A stretch of DNA of 64,000 nucleotides from Methylomonas sp. (GTDB lineage Bacteria; Pseudomonadota; Gammaproteobacteria; Methylococcales; Methylomonadaceae), in assembly GCA_026989395.1 (NCBI GenBank), contig JALSJK010000086.1, positions 1-64,000 of the forward strand. The letters run 5' to 3'. This document shows positions 50,500 to 60,041 of the stretch, piece by piece. Position numbers and translations under genes: made by a program. Under the pieces are notes generated by a model. It saw only the letters and a list, made by a program, of their open reading frames with translations. It was not told the DNA's origin and made no database searches. Position 1 is the stretch's first letter, and every line of letters begins with the position of its first letter.

Positions 50500-50579
50500 G
50501 GGGCTTTGAATTTAACCTGACAGTTACTTCTGAATTAGTTGTAATTGTCAGGTCAATTTTGAGTTCTTTGAAAGATAAA

Positions 50580-50981
50580 TTAATTCCCCGGAAATACTTC
50601 TTTAAGCTTGCGGTAAAACTCAAGGCCTTTAACAGCACGGGTTTTAGCGGTATCCAAATCACCTTTTTTTGCAGCAATTCTTGCTTTCTTCATTTGTGAC
50701 CCAGCTTTGCTTTTATAAACAGCCGCTTTCTTGGTGGCGTGAATTTCTTTTGCCATTTGTTTGACATCATTCAGAAGCGACAAGACGGTTTCATTGTCCG
50801 CACCACTTTCGATTGCTGCAAGTACTTTTTCAGACCGCTCAATGGTGGTATCAATAAAACCTTTGATTTCATCCATGGTCGCATTTTCAATTTTTCCTGC
50901 AGCAAAACTTGCTGTAGAAAAGCTGGAAATGGCGGATAAGAGAAAAAAAGCTAATATAATTTTTTTTGTCAGATGCATCAT
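50580..50981 (-). CDS. Small exported helical protein of unknown function
   Basis: 133 residues. A signal peptide (LAFFLLSAISSFSTASFA) is followed by a mostly helical, Lys/Ala-rich mature part (TIERSEKVLAAIESGADNETVLSLLNDVKQMAKEIHATKKAAVYKSKAGSQMKKARIAAKKGDLDTAKTRAVKGLEFYRKLKEVF). It resembles small periplasmic four-helix proteins but has no recognised ligand motif; no Cys is present. Single gene. Confidence 0.65.
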   Translation of the reverse strand: MMHLTKKIILAFFLLSAISSFSTASFAAGKIENATMDEIKGFIDTTIERSEKVLAAIESGADNETVLSLLNDVKQMAKEIHATKKAAVYKSKAGSQMKKARIAAKKGDLDTAKTRAVKGLEFYRKLKEVFPGN

Positions 50982-51076
50982 TATTATTTCCTTGGGTTGG
51001 GTGCGAAATTGAAACTTATTATGTCACGGAATGCGTTGGCTTTCATCCTCAGTAAGTACATGGTAATTTGGGATCG

Positions 51077-51145
51077 CACATGGTATAAATTCGACAACTG
51101 GCGTAGGATTTTGTTTGTCTTCAAGCCATATAATGTTCGTGCGCG
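51077..51145. repeat. Family C element, internally deleted copy 3
   Basis: ATAAATTCGACAACTGGCGTAGGATTTTGTTTGTCTTCAAG matches the left half of 22617-22765. It then jumps to a right-end-like ATAATGTTCGTGCGCG. It abuts the stop codon of the lipoprotein gene, as copy 1 abuts a stop. Confidence 0.7.
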
Positions 51146-51149
51146 TTCC

Positions 51150-51710
51150 TTAATGCCAGCCACCGTATTGTTTGGTTGGGTCGCCCCGAAAATTTGCTGA
51201 AGTCCGGTTTCTCCCTGGCGCATTAACTGCACTATTGGCGGCTTGCATAATATTTGCAACCGTATATCCGCCCAGCGCTTTTGCCTGTTCTGCTATTGCA
51301 GTGGTTCGCGGGTTGATTTCGTAAATTTTAATAAATGGATCAACCGCCACAGAGATTAATTTGTTGCTGCCATTATCAGGATCAAAAGTTAAAATAATGG
51401 GCAAAGTGGTTTGTGCAGGAATTTCTACCGTGAAGCGGTTGTTTTTTTGAAGTTTTGCAATCGTAATAAGATTGCCTTGCTCGTCAGTTACTTTAACTTC
51501 ACCGGAGAGGCTGGTTTGTTTATCATCACTGACAGAGCCTTTCAGCACGGTCGCTTTATTGTATTTTTTTATTTGTGCCTTGATTAAAGGTTTATTGGGT
51601 TTATCGTCACTACATCCTGCTAGAAAAAAACTGCTGCCGAAGGTAATTAATAGCAAAATAGGTAATTTTTTGAAGAGATTGGCTGTATCGGTTAAAAATT
51701 TTTTTTGCAT
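51150..51710 (-). CDS. Predicted lipoprotein with Ig-like beta domain
   Basis: 186 residues. Lipobox FLAGC after a hydrophobic N-terminus. The middle (VLKGSVSDDKQTSLSGEVKVTDEQGNLITIAKLQKNNRFTVEIPAQTTLPIILTF) reads as a carboxypeptidase-regulatory-like beta sandwich. The C-terminus contains NSAVNAPGRNRTSANFRGDPTKQYGGWH. It sits 9 bp downstream of the sigma-54 activator gene on the same strand, so the two may be co-transcribed. Function not known. Confidence 0.7.
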   Translation of the reverse strand: MQKKFLTDTANLFKKLPILLLITFGSSFFLAGCSDDKPNKPLIKAQIKKYNKATVLKGSVSDDKQTSLSGEVKVTDEQGNLITIAKLQKNNRFTVEIPAQTTLPIILTFDPDNGSNKLISVAVDPFIKIYEINPRTTAIAEQAKALGGYTVANIMQAANSAVNAPGRNRTSANFRGDPTKQYGGWH

Positions 51711-51719
51711 GTTTGTTTC

Positions 51720-53282
51720 CTATTCTTGGCCGCGAAAATCCGCTAAACATAAATTGTGTTTTTTGATTTTATCGTAAATAGCACGAGTCGTAAGTTCCAT
51801 CATATCGGCTGTTTTTTTAACATCGCCCTGGTTTTGAAGTAAAGAAGCTTTTAAAAAAGTTCGTTCTACTTGCGCGATGGCATTTTCCTTTAGTTTTTTC
51901 CAGTTATTTGTTTTTATAGTAGGCATTGCAGAACCAAAGTCCAATTCCGTTATTTCCTTGTCTTTGGCAAATAAAAGGCTTCGTTCCAAGGTGTTTTCTA
52001 ATTCTCTCACATTACCAGGCCAATGATAGCCACGGATTTGCTGCATGACTTCACGGCTGACGGATTCAATTTTTTTATTATGTTTTTTGTTCATGCGATT
52101 AATGATCAGCTGGACTAGATAAGGCAGATCTTCTGGGCGTTCAGCCAGGGGCGGAATTTCTAATCGAATAACATTAATCCGATAATAAAGATCATTTCTA
52201 AATTGTCCTTGTTCTACTTTTTGTTCCAGAACCTGATTAGTTGCAGAAATAATTCTTAAATCAACATGTAACTTATGTTTTCCACCCACTCGTTCCAGCT
52301 CGCCTTCCTGAATAATTCGTAGCAGACGGCTTTGGGCGGCCGGTGACAAAGAATCAACTTCGTCCAGAAACAAGGTGCCCCCTTCTGCGCGTTCAAAATA
52401 GCCTTGATGGACTTCAATTGCACCGGTGAAAGCGCCTTTTTCATGTCCAAACAAAGCGCTCTCAATCAAACTTTCTGGAATTGCTCCGCAATTAACAGCA
52501 ATAAATGGCTTATTGCTACGTTCGCTCATACCGTGAATAGCTCTGGCAATGAGTTCTTTCCCAGCACCAGTGGGTCCCTGAATTAAAACTGTCGCAGAAG
52601 TTGGGGCGATAACTTCAATTGCCTGCAACACTTTTTGCATTGCTGGCGATTTAGCAATAATTGTTGGCGCAAATTTTTTGTTGTTATTTTTTTTCTCTTG
52701 ATACCAGATTTTCTTTAAACTTTGATCAATTCGGGTTTGCAGATCCTTCATGGCAATTTTTTCCTTGCTTGGAGAGGAATTCGTATATTCAATTCCAGGT
52801 AAGTCTTTTGCTGTTTCAGGGTTGGTGTGAATACAAACTTCACAATAACCATCCTGTTTGGCTATGCTTTTCTTAATTTCAACCTTGGCATAACCTAGGT
52901 TTCGAGCGGCAATGCCACCAAAGACGCTTGATGTCATACGGCAAAGCTCGGGAAAATGCGTTACTTTCGAGCCAAACGGACATTTTGTATTAGTAACAGT
53001 AATGCACTCTTGATCACTGTTTTGCAGAGAAAAATTGCCGCCAATATTGTTTTTTAGGCTAAGAATCAGCTCTGTATAACTTTCTCTGTCAAGGGCATCA
53101 GTAATTTTTTTCTTGTCTTTTCGGTAAGTTTCTTCAAAAAAGCATCCGGCCGTCTTAGCAATGTGTTCAATTAATTTTTCACATTGGTCCTGGCTTTGTT
53201 GTTCGCAAGCATGCATCAGCTCAAGGATGAAGGTCTGAAGAAAGAAAGTAGGGGAGAGATGTGACAGAGAGGGTGTGTTCAT
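51720..53282 (-). CDS. Sigma-54-dependent transcriptional activator with methanogen-output-like sensor domain
   Basis: 520 residues from the ATG at 53282; a TTG 18 bp upstream is the alternative. Residues 1-165 carry the CPFG...[39 protein letters not shown] pattern of the Metanogen_OD (MOD1) sensor. The AAA+ domain has Walker [15 protein letters not shown] (sigma-54 contact), LDEVDSL and [20 protein letters not shown]. The Fis-type C-terminal helix-turn-helix is [25 protein letters not shown]. It should activate sigma-54 promoters in response to an unknown ligand. Target genes are not evident in the window. Confidence 0.9.
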   Translation of the reverse strand: MNTPSLSHLSPTFFLQTFILELMHACEQQSQDQCEKLIEHIAKTAGCFFEETYRKDKKKITDALDRESYTELILSLKNNIGGNFSLQNSDQECITVTNTKCPFGSKVTHFPELCRMTSSVFGGIAARNLGYAKVEIKKSIAKQDGYCEVCIHTNPETAKDLPGIEYTNSSPSKEKIAMKDLQTRIDQSLKKIWYQEKKNNNKKFAPTIIAKSPAMQKVLQAIEVIAPTSATVLIQGPTGAGKELIARAIHGMSERSNKPFIAVNCGAIPESLIESALFGHEKGAFTGAIEVHQGYFERAEGGTLFLDEVDSLSPAAQSRLLRIIQEGELERVGGKHKLHVDLRIISATNQVLEQKVEQGQFRNDLYYRINVIRLEIPPLAERPEDLPYLVQLIINRMNKKHNKKIESVSREVMQQIRGYHWPGNVRELENTLERSLLFAKDKEITELDFGSAMPTIKTNNWKKLKENAIAQVERTFLKASLLQNQGDVKKTADMMELTTRAIYDKIKKHNLCLADFRGQE

Positions 53283-53532
53283 CAGTATCCAAATGTGCAA
53301 TTTATTTTCATTAATTGAAGCATAATTTCAATTCTGGTTCAACCTAAAAATTTAAGTGATTGAAAATAATAAACAATCTCATTTGTAAAATGTGGCATGC
53401 GTATTGCTCAGGTAGAAGCATAAGTTTTATAGCTTCGATGTTAACCAGAATTGTGTGAAGACAAGAGTCATATTTCCACTTTCTGGGTTTCAGCGAATTT
53501 CGTCAATGTAGAGTAATAAGCAGGTAAATAAA

Positions 53533-54186
53533 ATGAGTAATAAAAAACCCCCATTAAACCCACATCCCTTAAGTGATTATGTTGCCTGGGCAGGCGGGCG
53601 TAATCGTGAGCCAATTCTAAATGTATTGAAACAAAAATTACCTGAAAACCCCGGGAAGGTTCTCGAGTTTGCAAGCGGCAGTGGAATGCATATGAATTAT
53701 TTTGCACCGCATTTTCCACATTTACAATTTCACCCTTCAGATAAAGATACTGAAGTTTTTGATGCCATAAAAAAACGCACGGATGATGAGGAAAATCCTA
53801 ATATAGTTGACCCAGTCCATTTAGATCTAACTGAATCAGATAGTTGGACCAAATTGGAACAGGAAGGTACGTTTGATGCTATTTTCTGTATTAATATTTT
53901 CCAAGTAGCGCCAATTTCAATTGCAGATGGAATGATGGAGTGCGCTTCTCATCTTCTTCATCAAGATGGATTTATGCTGATCTATGGTCCTTTTCAGGTG
54001 GATGGCTCTTTTACTACCGCCTCAAATCAGGAATTTCATGAAACATTAAGATCGGCTGGAGTCTCTGAGTGGGGCTTAAAAGATGTGGCTGATATTAAAG
54101 CAGCAGCTGCAGAATATGATCTGAATTTGGCAGAAATCGTTGATATGCCGGTAAACAATTTTTCTTTGATAATCAGGAAAAACTAA
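53533..54186 (+). CDS. DUF938 SAM-dependent methyltransferase-like protein
   Basis: 217 residues. PLSDYVAWAGGRNREPILNVLKQKL, then VLEFASGSGMHMNYFAPHFPHLQFHPSDKD, is the DUF938 pattern, with the GSGxH SAM-binding loop. ICINIFQVAPISIADGMM and LIYGPFQVDGSFTT follow. A Rossmann methyltransferase fold is expected; no substrate is known for the family. Upstream region 53301-53532 has no recognised element. Confidence 0.88.
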   Translation: MSNKKPPLNPHPLSDYVAWAGGRNREPILNVLKQKLPENPGKVLEFASGSGMHMNYFAPHFPHLQFHPSDKDTEVFDAIKKRTDDEENPNIVDPVHLDLTESDSWTKLEQEGTFDAIFCINIFQVAPISIADGMMECASHLLHQDGFMLIYGPFQVDGSFTTASNQEFHETLRSAGVSEWGLKDVADIKAAAAEYDLNLAEIVDMPVNNFSLIIRKN

Positions 54187-54312
54187 AAGAATTGGCCTGA
54201 TATAATGTTTGCCTCGTGTTCAAAAATCTATCTCCAGCCATATGTATAATCGATGTACATAATACCGAATACGAGAACTCTTTTAAAAATAAATTACTAC
54301 TAGGAGTAGATA

Positions 54313-54891
54313 ATGACAAAAATACACGATGAAGTATTGCAGGCAAATGAACAATATGTTGCAGGCTTTGACAAAGGTGACCTGGCAATGCCGCCTGCTC
54401 GGCAGTTTGCAATTTTGACCTGCATGGATGCCCGACTTGATCCTGCAAAATATGCCGGATTGTCGGAAGGTGATGCTCATGTTATCCGTAATGCTGGAGG
54501 ACGTGCTAGTGATGATGCTATAAGATCTTTGGTTATTTCCTATAAGCTTCTCGGCACTAAGGAGTGGTTTGTTATCCATCACACAGATTGTGGAATGGAA
54601 ACATTTACTGATGACATTATGCGGGATTTGTTATCCAGCAGTCTAAAAACTGCTTCAGTTGATGAGTCAGGCTGGCATGATTGCTGTGAAGGCCCCGGTT
54701 CTGCTGAAGGTAAATATATTGATTGGCTGACTATTTCTGATCAAGCAGAGAGTGTCCTTGAAGACGTAGTTCGAATTAAGTCACACCCTCTAGTACCGGT
54801 AAATATTCCAGTCTATGGATATATTTATGATGTAAAATCAGGTCAATTAATTGAAGTTCCGGCTGCTACAGAAGCAGGTAAAGTAGCGTAA
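54313..54891 (+). CDS. Beta-class carbonic anhydrase
   Basis: 192 residues. Zinc ligands C37, H90 and C93 lie in LTCMDAR and IHHTDCGM, with the catalytic dyad D39/R41. It interconverts CO2 and bicarbonate. It is of the short, cab-type branch ([14 protein letters not shown]) rather than the E. coli Can branch. TAGGAG lies ahead of the ATG. The stop overlaps the following SDR start (TAATG), so both are coupled. Confidence 0.9.
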   Translation: MTKIHDEVLQANEQYVAGFDKGDLAMPPARQFAILTCMDARLDPAKYAGLSEGDAHVIRNAGGRASDDAIRSLVISYKLLGTKEWFVIHHTDCGMETFTDDIMRDLLSSSLKTASVDESGWHDCCEGPGSAEGKYIDWLTISDQAESVLEDVVRIKSHPLVPVNIPVYGYIYDVKSGQLIEVPAATEAGKVA

Positions 54892-55625
54892 TGAAACAAT
54901 CATGTTTAGCCGTTATCATCGGAGTTGGTCCCGAACGTGGCTTGGGTGCTACGCTCGCAAAATTTTTCGCCGCAAAAGGTTTGCACGTTTTTATCGCAGG
55001 AAGAAGTCAAAATAAGCTTGAATTGATTGTCAATGCGATAGAAAAAAAAGGCGGAACAGCGACTTTGGTTGTTGCTGATGCCACTGCTGAACATGATATT
55101 AAGCATTTATTTGATGAGATAAAAAGAGATAGCCGTCCCTTGGGGTTATGTGTCTACAATGTAGATAGTAATATTCCCGCACCTTTACTTGAAACCGAAT
55201 CAGAAATTTTTGAGAAATTGTGGCGACAGAATTGTTACGGTGCTTTTTTGTTCGGGAAGCAGGCAATTCAAATGATGGTATCTCAAGAGCAAGGTACGCT
55301 TATTTACACTGGGGCTACGGCATCATTAAGAGCTAAACCTCCTTTTACGGCTTTTTCCGCAGCAAAATCCGGATTGAGGGCGCTGGCACAAGGGATGGCC
55401 AGAGAATTTTCCCCCCGAGGTATCCATGTTGCCCATATTGTTATTGATGGGGTAATTGATGGTGAACGGGCAGGCAAGCAATTTCCTGATTATGTTGCCT
55501 CAAAAGGAAAACACGGCTTGCTTCAACTTGAGGCTATTGCAGAAACCTATTGGGCCGTCCATTGTCAGCATCCCAGCGCCTGGACACAGGAACTCGATTT
55601 GAGACCTTATAAGGAGCCATTTTAA
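54891..55625 (+). CDS. SDR-family protein with Phe in place of catalytic Tyr
   Basis: 244 residues. It has a Rossmann start IIGVGPERGLGATLAKFFAAKG and AGRS. The active-site motif Y-x3-K reads F155-S-A-A-K159 in PPFTAFSAAKSGLRAL, so the tyrosine is missing, and the expected Ser in the preceding strand is replaced (YTGATAS). It may be a non-enzymatic or divergent SDR. It is coupled to the carbonic anhydrase gene. Known bacterial relatives with the GxGPGLG-type start are annotated as glucose dehydrogenase-like SDRs. Confidence 0.75.
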   Translation: MKQSCLAVIIGVGPERGLGATLAKFFAAKGLHVFIAGRSQNKLELIVNAIEKKGGTATLVVADATAEHDIKHLFDEIKRDSRPLGLCVYNVDSNIPAPLLETESEIFEKLWRQNCYGAFLFGKQAIQMMVSQEQGTLIYTGATASLRAKPPFTAFSAAKSGLRALAQGMAREFSPRGIHVAHIVIDGVIDGERAGKQFPDYVASKGKHGLLQLEAIAETYWAVHCQHPSAWTQELDLRPYKEPF

Positions 55626-55641
55626 TTTTTTTTAAAATAGC
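55616..55641. terminator. Hairpin between convergent SDR and sufT genes
   Basis: GCCATTTTAA-ttttt-TTAAAATAGC, ten-base arms with one mismatch, overlapping both stop codons. AT-rich, so only moderately stable. Confidence 0.5.
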
Positions 55642-56180
55642 CCTAATTGCACCTGCGCAACTTCAGACATCATTTCCCTGGACCAGGGTGGATCAAGTAC
55701 CACTTCTACATCGACAGTTTCAACGCCCGGTAAGCCGCGAATGGCCTTTTCAACATCGCCTTGAATTACCGGTCCCATGCCACAGCCGGGAGCTGTCAGG
55801 GTCATTTTGATATGAACGGCATTTTTACCTTCACCCAAAGGTTCAACATGACATTGATAAACCAATCCCAGGTCGACAATATTGACCGGAATTTCAGGGT
55901 CATAAACTGTTTTCATGACTTCCCAGCAATTTTTTTCAACCGCCTCTGGGTCATCTTCCTCAACCAGTGTTTTTAGTTGATGTTTTTCTTTACCCAGAGC
56001 ATCGGCATCGGCTCCATCAATACGAACCATGTGGCCATGCTGGGTAACAACGGTGTAATTGTTTCCTAGCGACTGATGCAAGGTAACTTCTTCACCTTCT
56101 TTCAAGGTTGCATGATTGCCATCAGGAATGGTGACTACATTGACATCGCGGGTCAGGGTTATATTTTCTCTTTCAGTCAT
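55632..56180 (-). CDS. sufT: Putative Fe-S cluster assembly protein SufT
   Basis: 182 residues. An N-terminal extension (DVNVVTIPDGNHATLKEGEEVTLHQSLGNNYTV) precedes the MIP18/DUF59 domain with DPEIPVNIVDLGLVYQ and the conserved Cys motif MTLTAPGCGMG, and the C-terminus VEVVLDPPWSREMMS. SufT helps maturation of [4Fe-4S] proteins. No suf operon lies nearby. It is followed on the other side by yciK at 10 bp on the same strand. Confidence 0.92.
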   Translation of the reverse strand: MTERENITLTRDVNVVTIPDGNHATLKEGEEVTLHQSLGNNYTVVTQHGHMVRIDGADADALGKEKHQLKTLVEEDDPEAVEKNCWEVMKTVYDPEIPVNIVDLGLVYQCHVEPLGEGKNAVHIKMTLTAPGCGMGPVIQGDVEKAIRGLPGVETVDVEVVLDPPWSREMMSEVAQVQLGLF

Positions 56181-56189
56181 AGTCTTTGT

Positions 56190-56918
56190 TTATCTGGTAA
56201 ATGTTCTGGCATCAATGACTTGACCGGTTATGCCGATACTGTCTGCTGCGAACAAATAGTTATATACTTCATTTAATGCTTCCATCGTTTGCAGTTTATC
56301 TTTATCTTCAGCAGGATATGCTCGCTTTCTAAGCGGACTATTTACGGGACCCGGGACTAAGGTATTGACCCGAATTTTTCCTGATGATTCAAATTCTTCT
56401 GCCAGAATATGGGCGAAACCCTCCAGCGCGATTTTCGAGACTCCATAAGCACCCGAAAAAGCCATACCCAGTCTTGCTGAAGAATCTGAAGTGAATACGA
56501 TGGACGCATGATCACTTTTTTGCATCACTGGCAGTAGTACCCGAGTCAAAATAAATGGCGCATTCAGATTGACATTTAAGGTATGCCCCCAGGCAGCAGT
56601 GCCATGAATTGAGAGTGGTGTGAAAGCATGAAATTCTACTGCTGAATACAGCATGCCTTGTAAGGAGCCGTATTTTTCAGCAATGGTATTCGCCAATTCC
56701 TGGTATTCGTCTTCATTGGCGCCGGCCAAATCAAATGGATAAATTGCCGGTTCAGGTGCGCCAGATGTAACAATTTCATCGTAAACCGCTTCCAGTTTGG
56801 GAATAATTTTATCCAGCAAAATTATCGTTGCACCAGAGTTTGCCAAGGTTTTTGCAGCCGTGCTGCCAAGACCTCCCGCCGCGCCCGTAATTAAAATAAC
56901 CTGGTCTGTTAGTGTCAT
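56190..56918 (-). CDS. yciK: YciK-type SDR oxidoreductase
   Basis: 242 residues. NAD(P) motif VILITGAAGGLGSTAAKTLANSGA, Y-x3-K in YGVSKIALEGFAHILAEEF and a preceding catalytic Ser in FTSDSSARL. The substrate is unknown. It overlaps the phosphatase gene by 4 bp. The order ubiG-phosphatase-yciK is conserved in Pseudomonas and other gammaproteobacteria. Confidence 0.9.
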   Translation of the reverse strand: MTLTDQVILITGAAGGLGSTAAKTLANSGATIILLDKIIPKLEAVYDEIVTSGAPEPAIYPFDLAGANEDEYQELANTIAEKYGSLQGMLYSAVEFHAFTPLSIHGTAAWGHTLNVNLNAPFILTRVLLPVMQKSDHASIVFTSDSSARLGMAFSGAYGVSKIALEGFAHILAEEFESSGKIRVNTLVPGPVNSPLRKRAYPAEDKDKLQTMEALNEVYNYLFAADSIGITGQVIDARTFTR

Positions 56919-57589
56919 GCTTGATTATCCAGAAAAGCTAAAATTTCGTCAGGGCTATCAATCAGAAAATCGGCGCCCCATTGCTCGGGAATATCTTCTG
57001 GTTTTAAATAACCCCAAGTTGCGGCCATGGTTTTCATGCCGGCTGCTTTACCTGCCTCAATATCATGGGCGGCATCTCCAATATAGATACATTGCTCAGG
57101 TTTTACCTCAGCCTGCTCACAAGCAGCAAGCATGGGTTCTGGATAGGGCTTCGCTTTGTCAGTGGTATCGCCGCTGATAATACAAGCTGCGCGATCAGTC
57201 AAATCAAGTGCCGCTATGAGGGGCTTAGTAAAGCGCTGTCTTTTGTTAGTGACAACCCCCCACTTCAAGCCCCGGTTTTCAATATGATCCAAAAGTGATT
57301 CCATACCTTGATAAAGTTGAGTATATTGGGCAATATTTTGCTGATAATCGTCAAGCATTACTTCTAAAATCTTGGCTTGAAGTTTTTCATCATTACAATC
57401 AGGTAAACATTGCTTTATCATCGCCACCGCGCCATGAGAAATAAATGGCTTGATGTGTTGGTATTCAACTGCCGAATAATGATACTTTTGAATGCTGCGA
57501 TTAAGTGCCGCAATTAAATCTGGCGCAGTATCGGCAAGCGTTCCGTCAAGATCGAATAAAATGCAGGATAAACTGTAATCCGCTGACAT
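56915..57589 (-). CDS. HAD phosphatase of the Gph/MupP type
   Basis: 224 residues. HAD motif I FDLDGTLADTAPDL, motif II GVVTNK, and motif III/IV with K in DKAKPYPEP and YIGDAAHDIEAGKAAGM. In Pseudomonas the homologue in the same gene order (between ubiG and yciK) is MupP, the N-acetylmuramic acid 6-phosphate phosphatase of cell-wall recycling. The alternative is phosphoglycolate phosphatase. Synteny favours MupP; sequence alone does not decide. Confidence 0.88.
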   Translation of the reverse strand: MSADYSLSCILFDLDGTLADTAPDLIAALNRSIQKYHYSAVEYQHIKPFISHGAVAMIKQCLPDCNDEKLQAKILEVMLDDYQQNIAQYTQLYQGMESLLDHIENRGLKWGVVTNKRQRFTKPLIAALDLTDRAACIISGDTTDKAKPYPEPMLAACEQAEVKPEQCIYIGDAAHDIEAGKAAGMKTMAATWGYLKPEDIPEQWGADFLIDSPDEILAFLDNQA

Positions 57590-57591
57590 AC

Positions 57592-58302
57592 CTATATTTC
57601 AGGTCGTTGATAAGCAATAATATAATTCACATCAATATCCTTACCCAAACTGAATTGTTTGCTGAAAGGATTATATTCAATCCCTGTCATTCCCCGAATT
57701 TCCAGTCCTGCATGGCGACACCATCGGCTTAGTTCAGACGGTTTGATAAAAGTTTTGTAATCATGGGTGCCTTTTGGCAACATTTTCAGTAAATGTTCGG
57801 CTGCTACGATGGCCAATAAATAGGCTTTTGGTTTACGATTAAGCGTTGAAAAAAACACAAAACCGCCAGGTTTAACTATTTTTGCACAAGCATTGACGAT
57901 AGAAGCCGGGTCAGGAACATGCTCCAGCATTTCCATGCAGGTGACATGATCGAATTGTTCCGGGTGTTGTTCAGCAAAGGTCTCGGCACTGATTTTTTGA
58001 TAATTTGCTTGAACGCCAGATTCCAGCCCATGTAAATCCGCAATATCAATGAGTTCTTCACTCAAGTCAATACCTGTCGCTTTTGCTCCTTGTTTGGCAA
58101 GGCCTTCAGTTAAAATGCCACCACCACAACCGACATCGACAATTTTTTTATCCTGAATATCAGCATATTCCTGAATAAATTTGATTCTCAGAGGATTGAT
58201 GTCATGAAGGGTTTTAAATTCCCCTTGTGGATCCCACCAGCGCTCAGCCAAGGAGCCAAACTTGTCGATTTCGTGTGGATGTACGTTTTCTGTTGCTGTC
58301 AT
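57592..58302 (-). CDS. ubiG: Ubiquinone biosynthesis O-methyltransferase
   Basis: 236 residues. DKFGSLAERWWDPQGEFKTLHDINPLRIKFI is the UbiG N-terminus. SAM motifs VDVGCGGGILTEGLAKQGAKATGIDLS and TCMEMLEHVPDPASIVNACAKIVKPGG are present. It methylates the two hydroxyls of the ubiquinone head-group precursors. It is the first gene of the ubiG-phosphatase-yciK operon, with a 2-bp gap. Confidence 0.96.
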   Translation of the reverse strand: MTATENVHPHEIDKFGSLAERWWDPQGEFKTLHDINPLRIKFIQEYADIQDKKIVDVGCGGGILTEGLAKQGAKATGIDLSEELIDIADLHGLESGVQANYQKISAETFAEQHPEQFDHVTCMEMLEHVPDPASIVNACAKIVKPGGFVFFSTLNRKPKAYLLAIVAAEHLLKMLPKGTHDYKTFIKPSELSRWCRHAGLEIRGMTGIEYNPFSKQFSLGKDIDVNYIIAYQRPEI

Positions 58303-58478
58303 AATTAAAACTTGAATTTCAATGCGAGTAGTATACTAAATTACTAGGTTATGAGTTGTTTTTCCATCATTCTAAGCGCTTTAAGGTTTCTGTTTTGGAA
58401 ACAGCGGCTATACTTAGACGTTAATACGTTAGCCGTATTTTGATATATTTTTTTCTTCTAAATTCAAGCGAGCCAAGC

Positions 58479-59921
58479 ATGTCTAACAATAAGTCATTTT
58501 CATTCGTTTTTATTGGTTTACTAATACTGACAGTATTAAATGCCTGTTCATCAAATATCCCTCCAAAAAAAATCGCTAAGCAATCAGAAGAAGAGGAGCA
58601 GGTTATAAATGCTCGTCGTGTTGCTATCGATGCTTATATTTATGCTTATCCTATGCTGGAATATTATAAATCGATGTATCGACAGAACATAGATGTAAAG
58701 TCACCTCAATATAAAGCGCCCTTTAATCAACCCAGTTACGTTACCCAGTTACCCAATCCAAAGGCGAAACATTTACCTCGTTATAATAATGATAATTTAT
58801 ATACTTTGACGCGCTACGACTTGCGAACTGAACCATTAATCTGGTCAGTTCCAAACATGGGTGATCGCTACTTCGTCATCCAGTTTGTCGATATGTTTAC
58901 CCATAATTTTGCTTATGTGGGCACCAGATCTACCGGTAATAATGGTGGTAATTATATGTTGGTCGGGCCTAATTGGCACGGCCAGGTTCCGGATGGTATG
59001 ACCAAAATAATAAGATCTGAGACCAATTTCCCTTATAGTATCCAACGAACGTCTGTATTACCTGAAGAGGTGGAACAAGTCAGTGCCCTAATTAAATCTT
59101 TTAAATTGATCCCTTTTCATCAATTTATCGGAAAGCCATCTCCCAAACCAGCGCCAGAAATTTCATTTCCAGTTTATAAATCGCAAAAAGCAGAATCGAT
59201 GGATTTTATTGGCTATTTTAATTTTTTGCTGGAACAAGTGAGTTTACCCTCCAGTGAACAAAAACTTTTTGATCAGTTTGCCAGTATTGGCATTAGCCCT
59301 GGAAGTCAATTTGATTCTTCAAGCTATAGTCGTGCAGACAAAATCATGATTAAGGCAGGTATTGCCAAGGCAATGAATGATATCAAAACTCGCACCAGAA
59401 ATTTGGTCACTGTGAAAAACGGTTGGCAAATATTTGCTGGAATTTATGGTAGCCGGGATAAATTGCAAGGTGATTATTTGACCAGAGCTGCAGCTGCCAG
59501 ATTTGGGCTTTATGGAAATGATGAAGAGGAAGTTTACTATCCAGCAACAACCGTTGATAGCAAGGGCTATAGTCTGAATGCCAGTGAAACATCTTATGTT
59601 CTACATTTTGATAAGGAAGATCTGCCACCAGTGAATGGTTTTTGGACGCTTTCCCTGTACAAAATGCCTGACCACAGCCTGGTTGAAAACCCCATCAATC
59701 GCTATGCAATCAACAGTCAATCCAAAGATTTACATTTTGCTGAGGATGGTTCATTAACTCTATACATACAGCATAAGTCACCCGGGAAAATTAAAGAATC
59801 CAACTGGTTACCTGCGCCACAGGGAAAGTTTCTTCTACAGTTCCGGGCTTATATGCCAAAACCTGAAGCTATACAGCCTGATAATTTATGGGTACCGCCA
59901 AAGGTTGTGGTAGCCAATTAA
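58479..59921 (+). CDS. DUF1254/DUF1214 lipoprotein
   Basis: 480 residues from the ATG at 58479; an ATT-rich upstream in-frame start is rejected because the lipobox (TVLNACSS) then sits too far in. The N-terminal DUF1254 domain (AYIYAYPMLEYYKSMYRQ; LPRYNNDNLYTLTRYDLRTEPLIWSVPNMGDRYFVIQFVDMF) and C-terminal DUF1214 domain (LPPVNGFWTLSLYKMPDHSLVENPINRYAINSQS; NWLPAPQGKFLLQFRAYMP) are complete. The role of these abundant secreted proteins is unknown. Single gene. Confidence 0.88.
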   Translation: MSNNKSFSFVFIGLLILTVLNACSSNIPPKKIAKQSEEEEQVINARRVAIDAYIYAYPMLEYYKSMYRQNIDVKSPQYKAPFNQPSYVTQLPNPKAKHLPRYNNDNLYTLTRYDLRTEPLIWSVPNMGDRYFVIQFVDMFTHNFAYVGTRSTGNNGGNYMLVGPNWHGQVPDGMTKIIRSETNFPYSIQRTSVLPEEVEQVSALIKSFKLIPFHQFIGKPSPKPAPEISFPVYKSQKAESMDFIGYFNFLLEQVSLPSSEQKLFDQFASIGISPGSQFDSSSYSRADKIMIKAGIAKAMNDIKTRTRNLVTVKNGWQIFAGIYGSRDKLQGDYLTRAAAARFGLYGNDEEEVYYPATTVDSKGYSLNASETSYVLHFDKEDLPPVNGFWTLSLYKMPDHSLVENPINRYAINSQSKDLHFAEDGSLTLYIQHKSPGKIKESNWLPAPQGKFLLQFRAYMPKPEAIQPDNLWVPPKVVVAN

Positions 59922-60041
59922 ATTTTCTAATCAAATATATGCTTTTGTAAAGCTACTAAAAACTCTCCAAATAAAAAATTGTTTTTTTTGTTCTTTGAAT
60001 TTACCATGACAAGCTGAATAAAAATAATACAGGAGAAAAAA

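Noticed and set aside
56190-58302. Calling the phosphatase gph outright
   Set aside because: Gene order matches ubiG-mupP-yciK of Pseudomonas, so phosphoglycolate phosphatase is not the default; left as Gph/MupP type.
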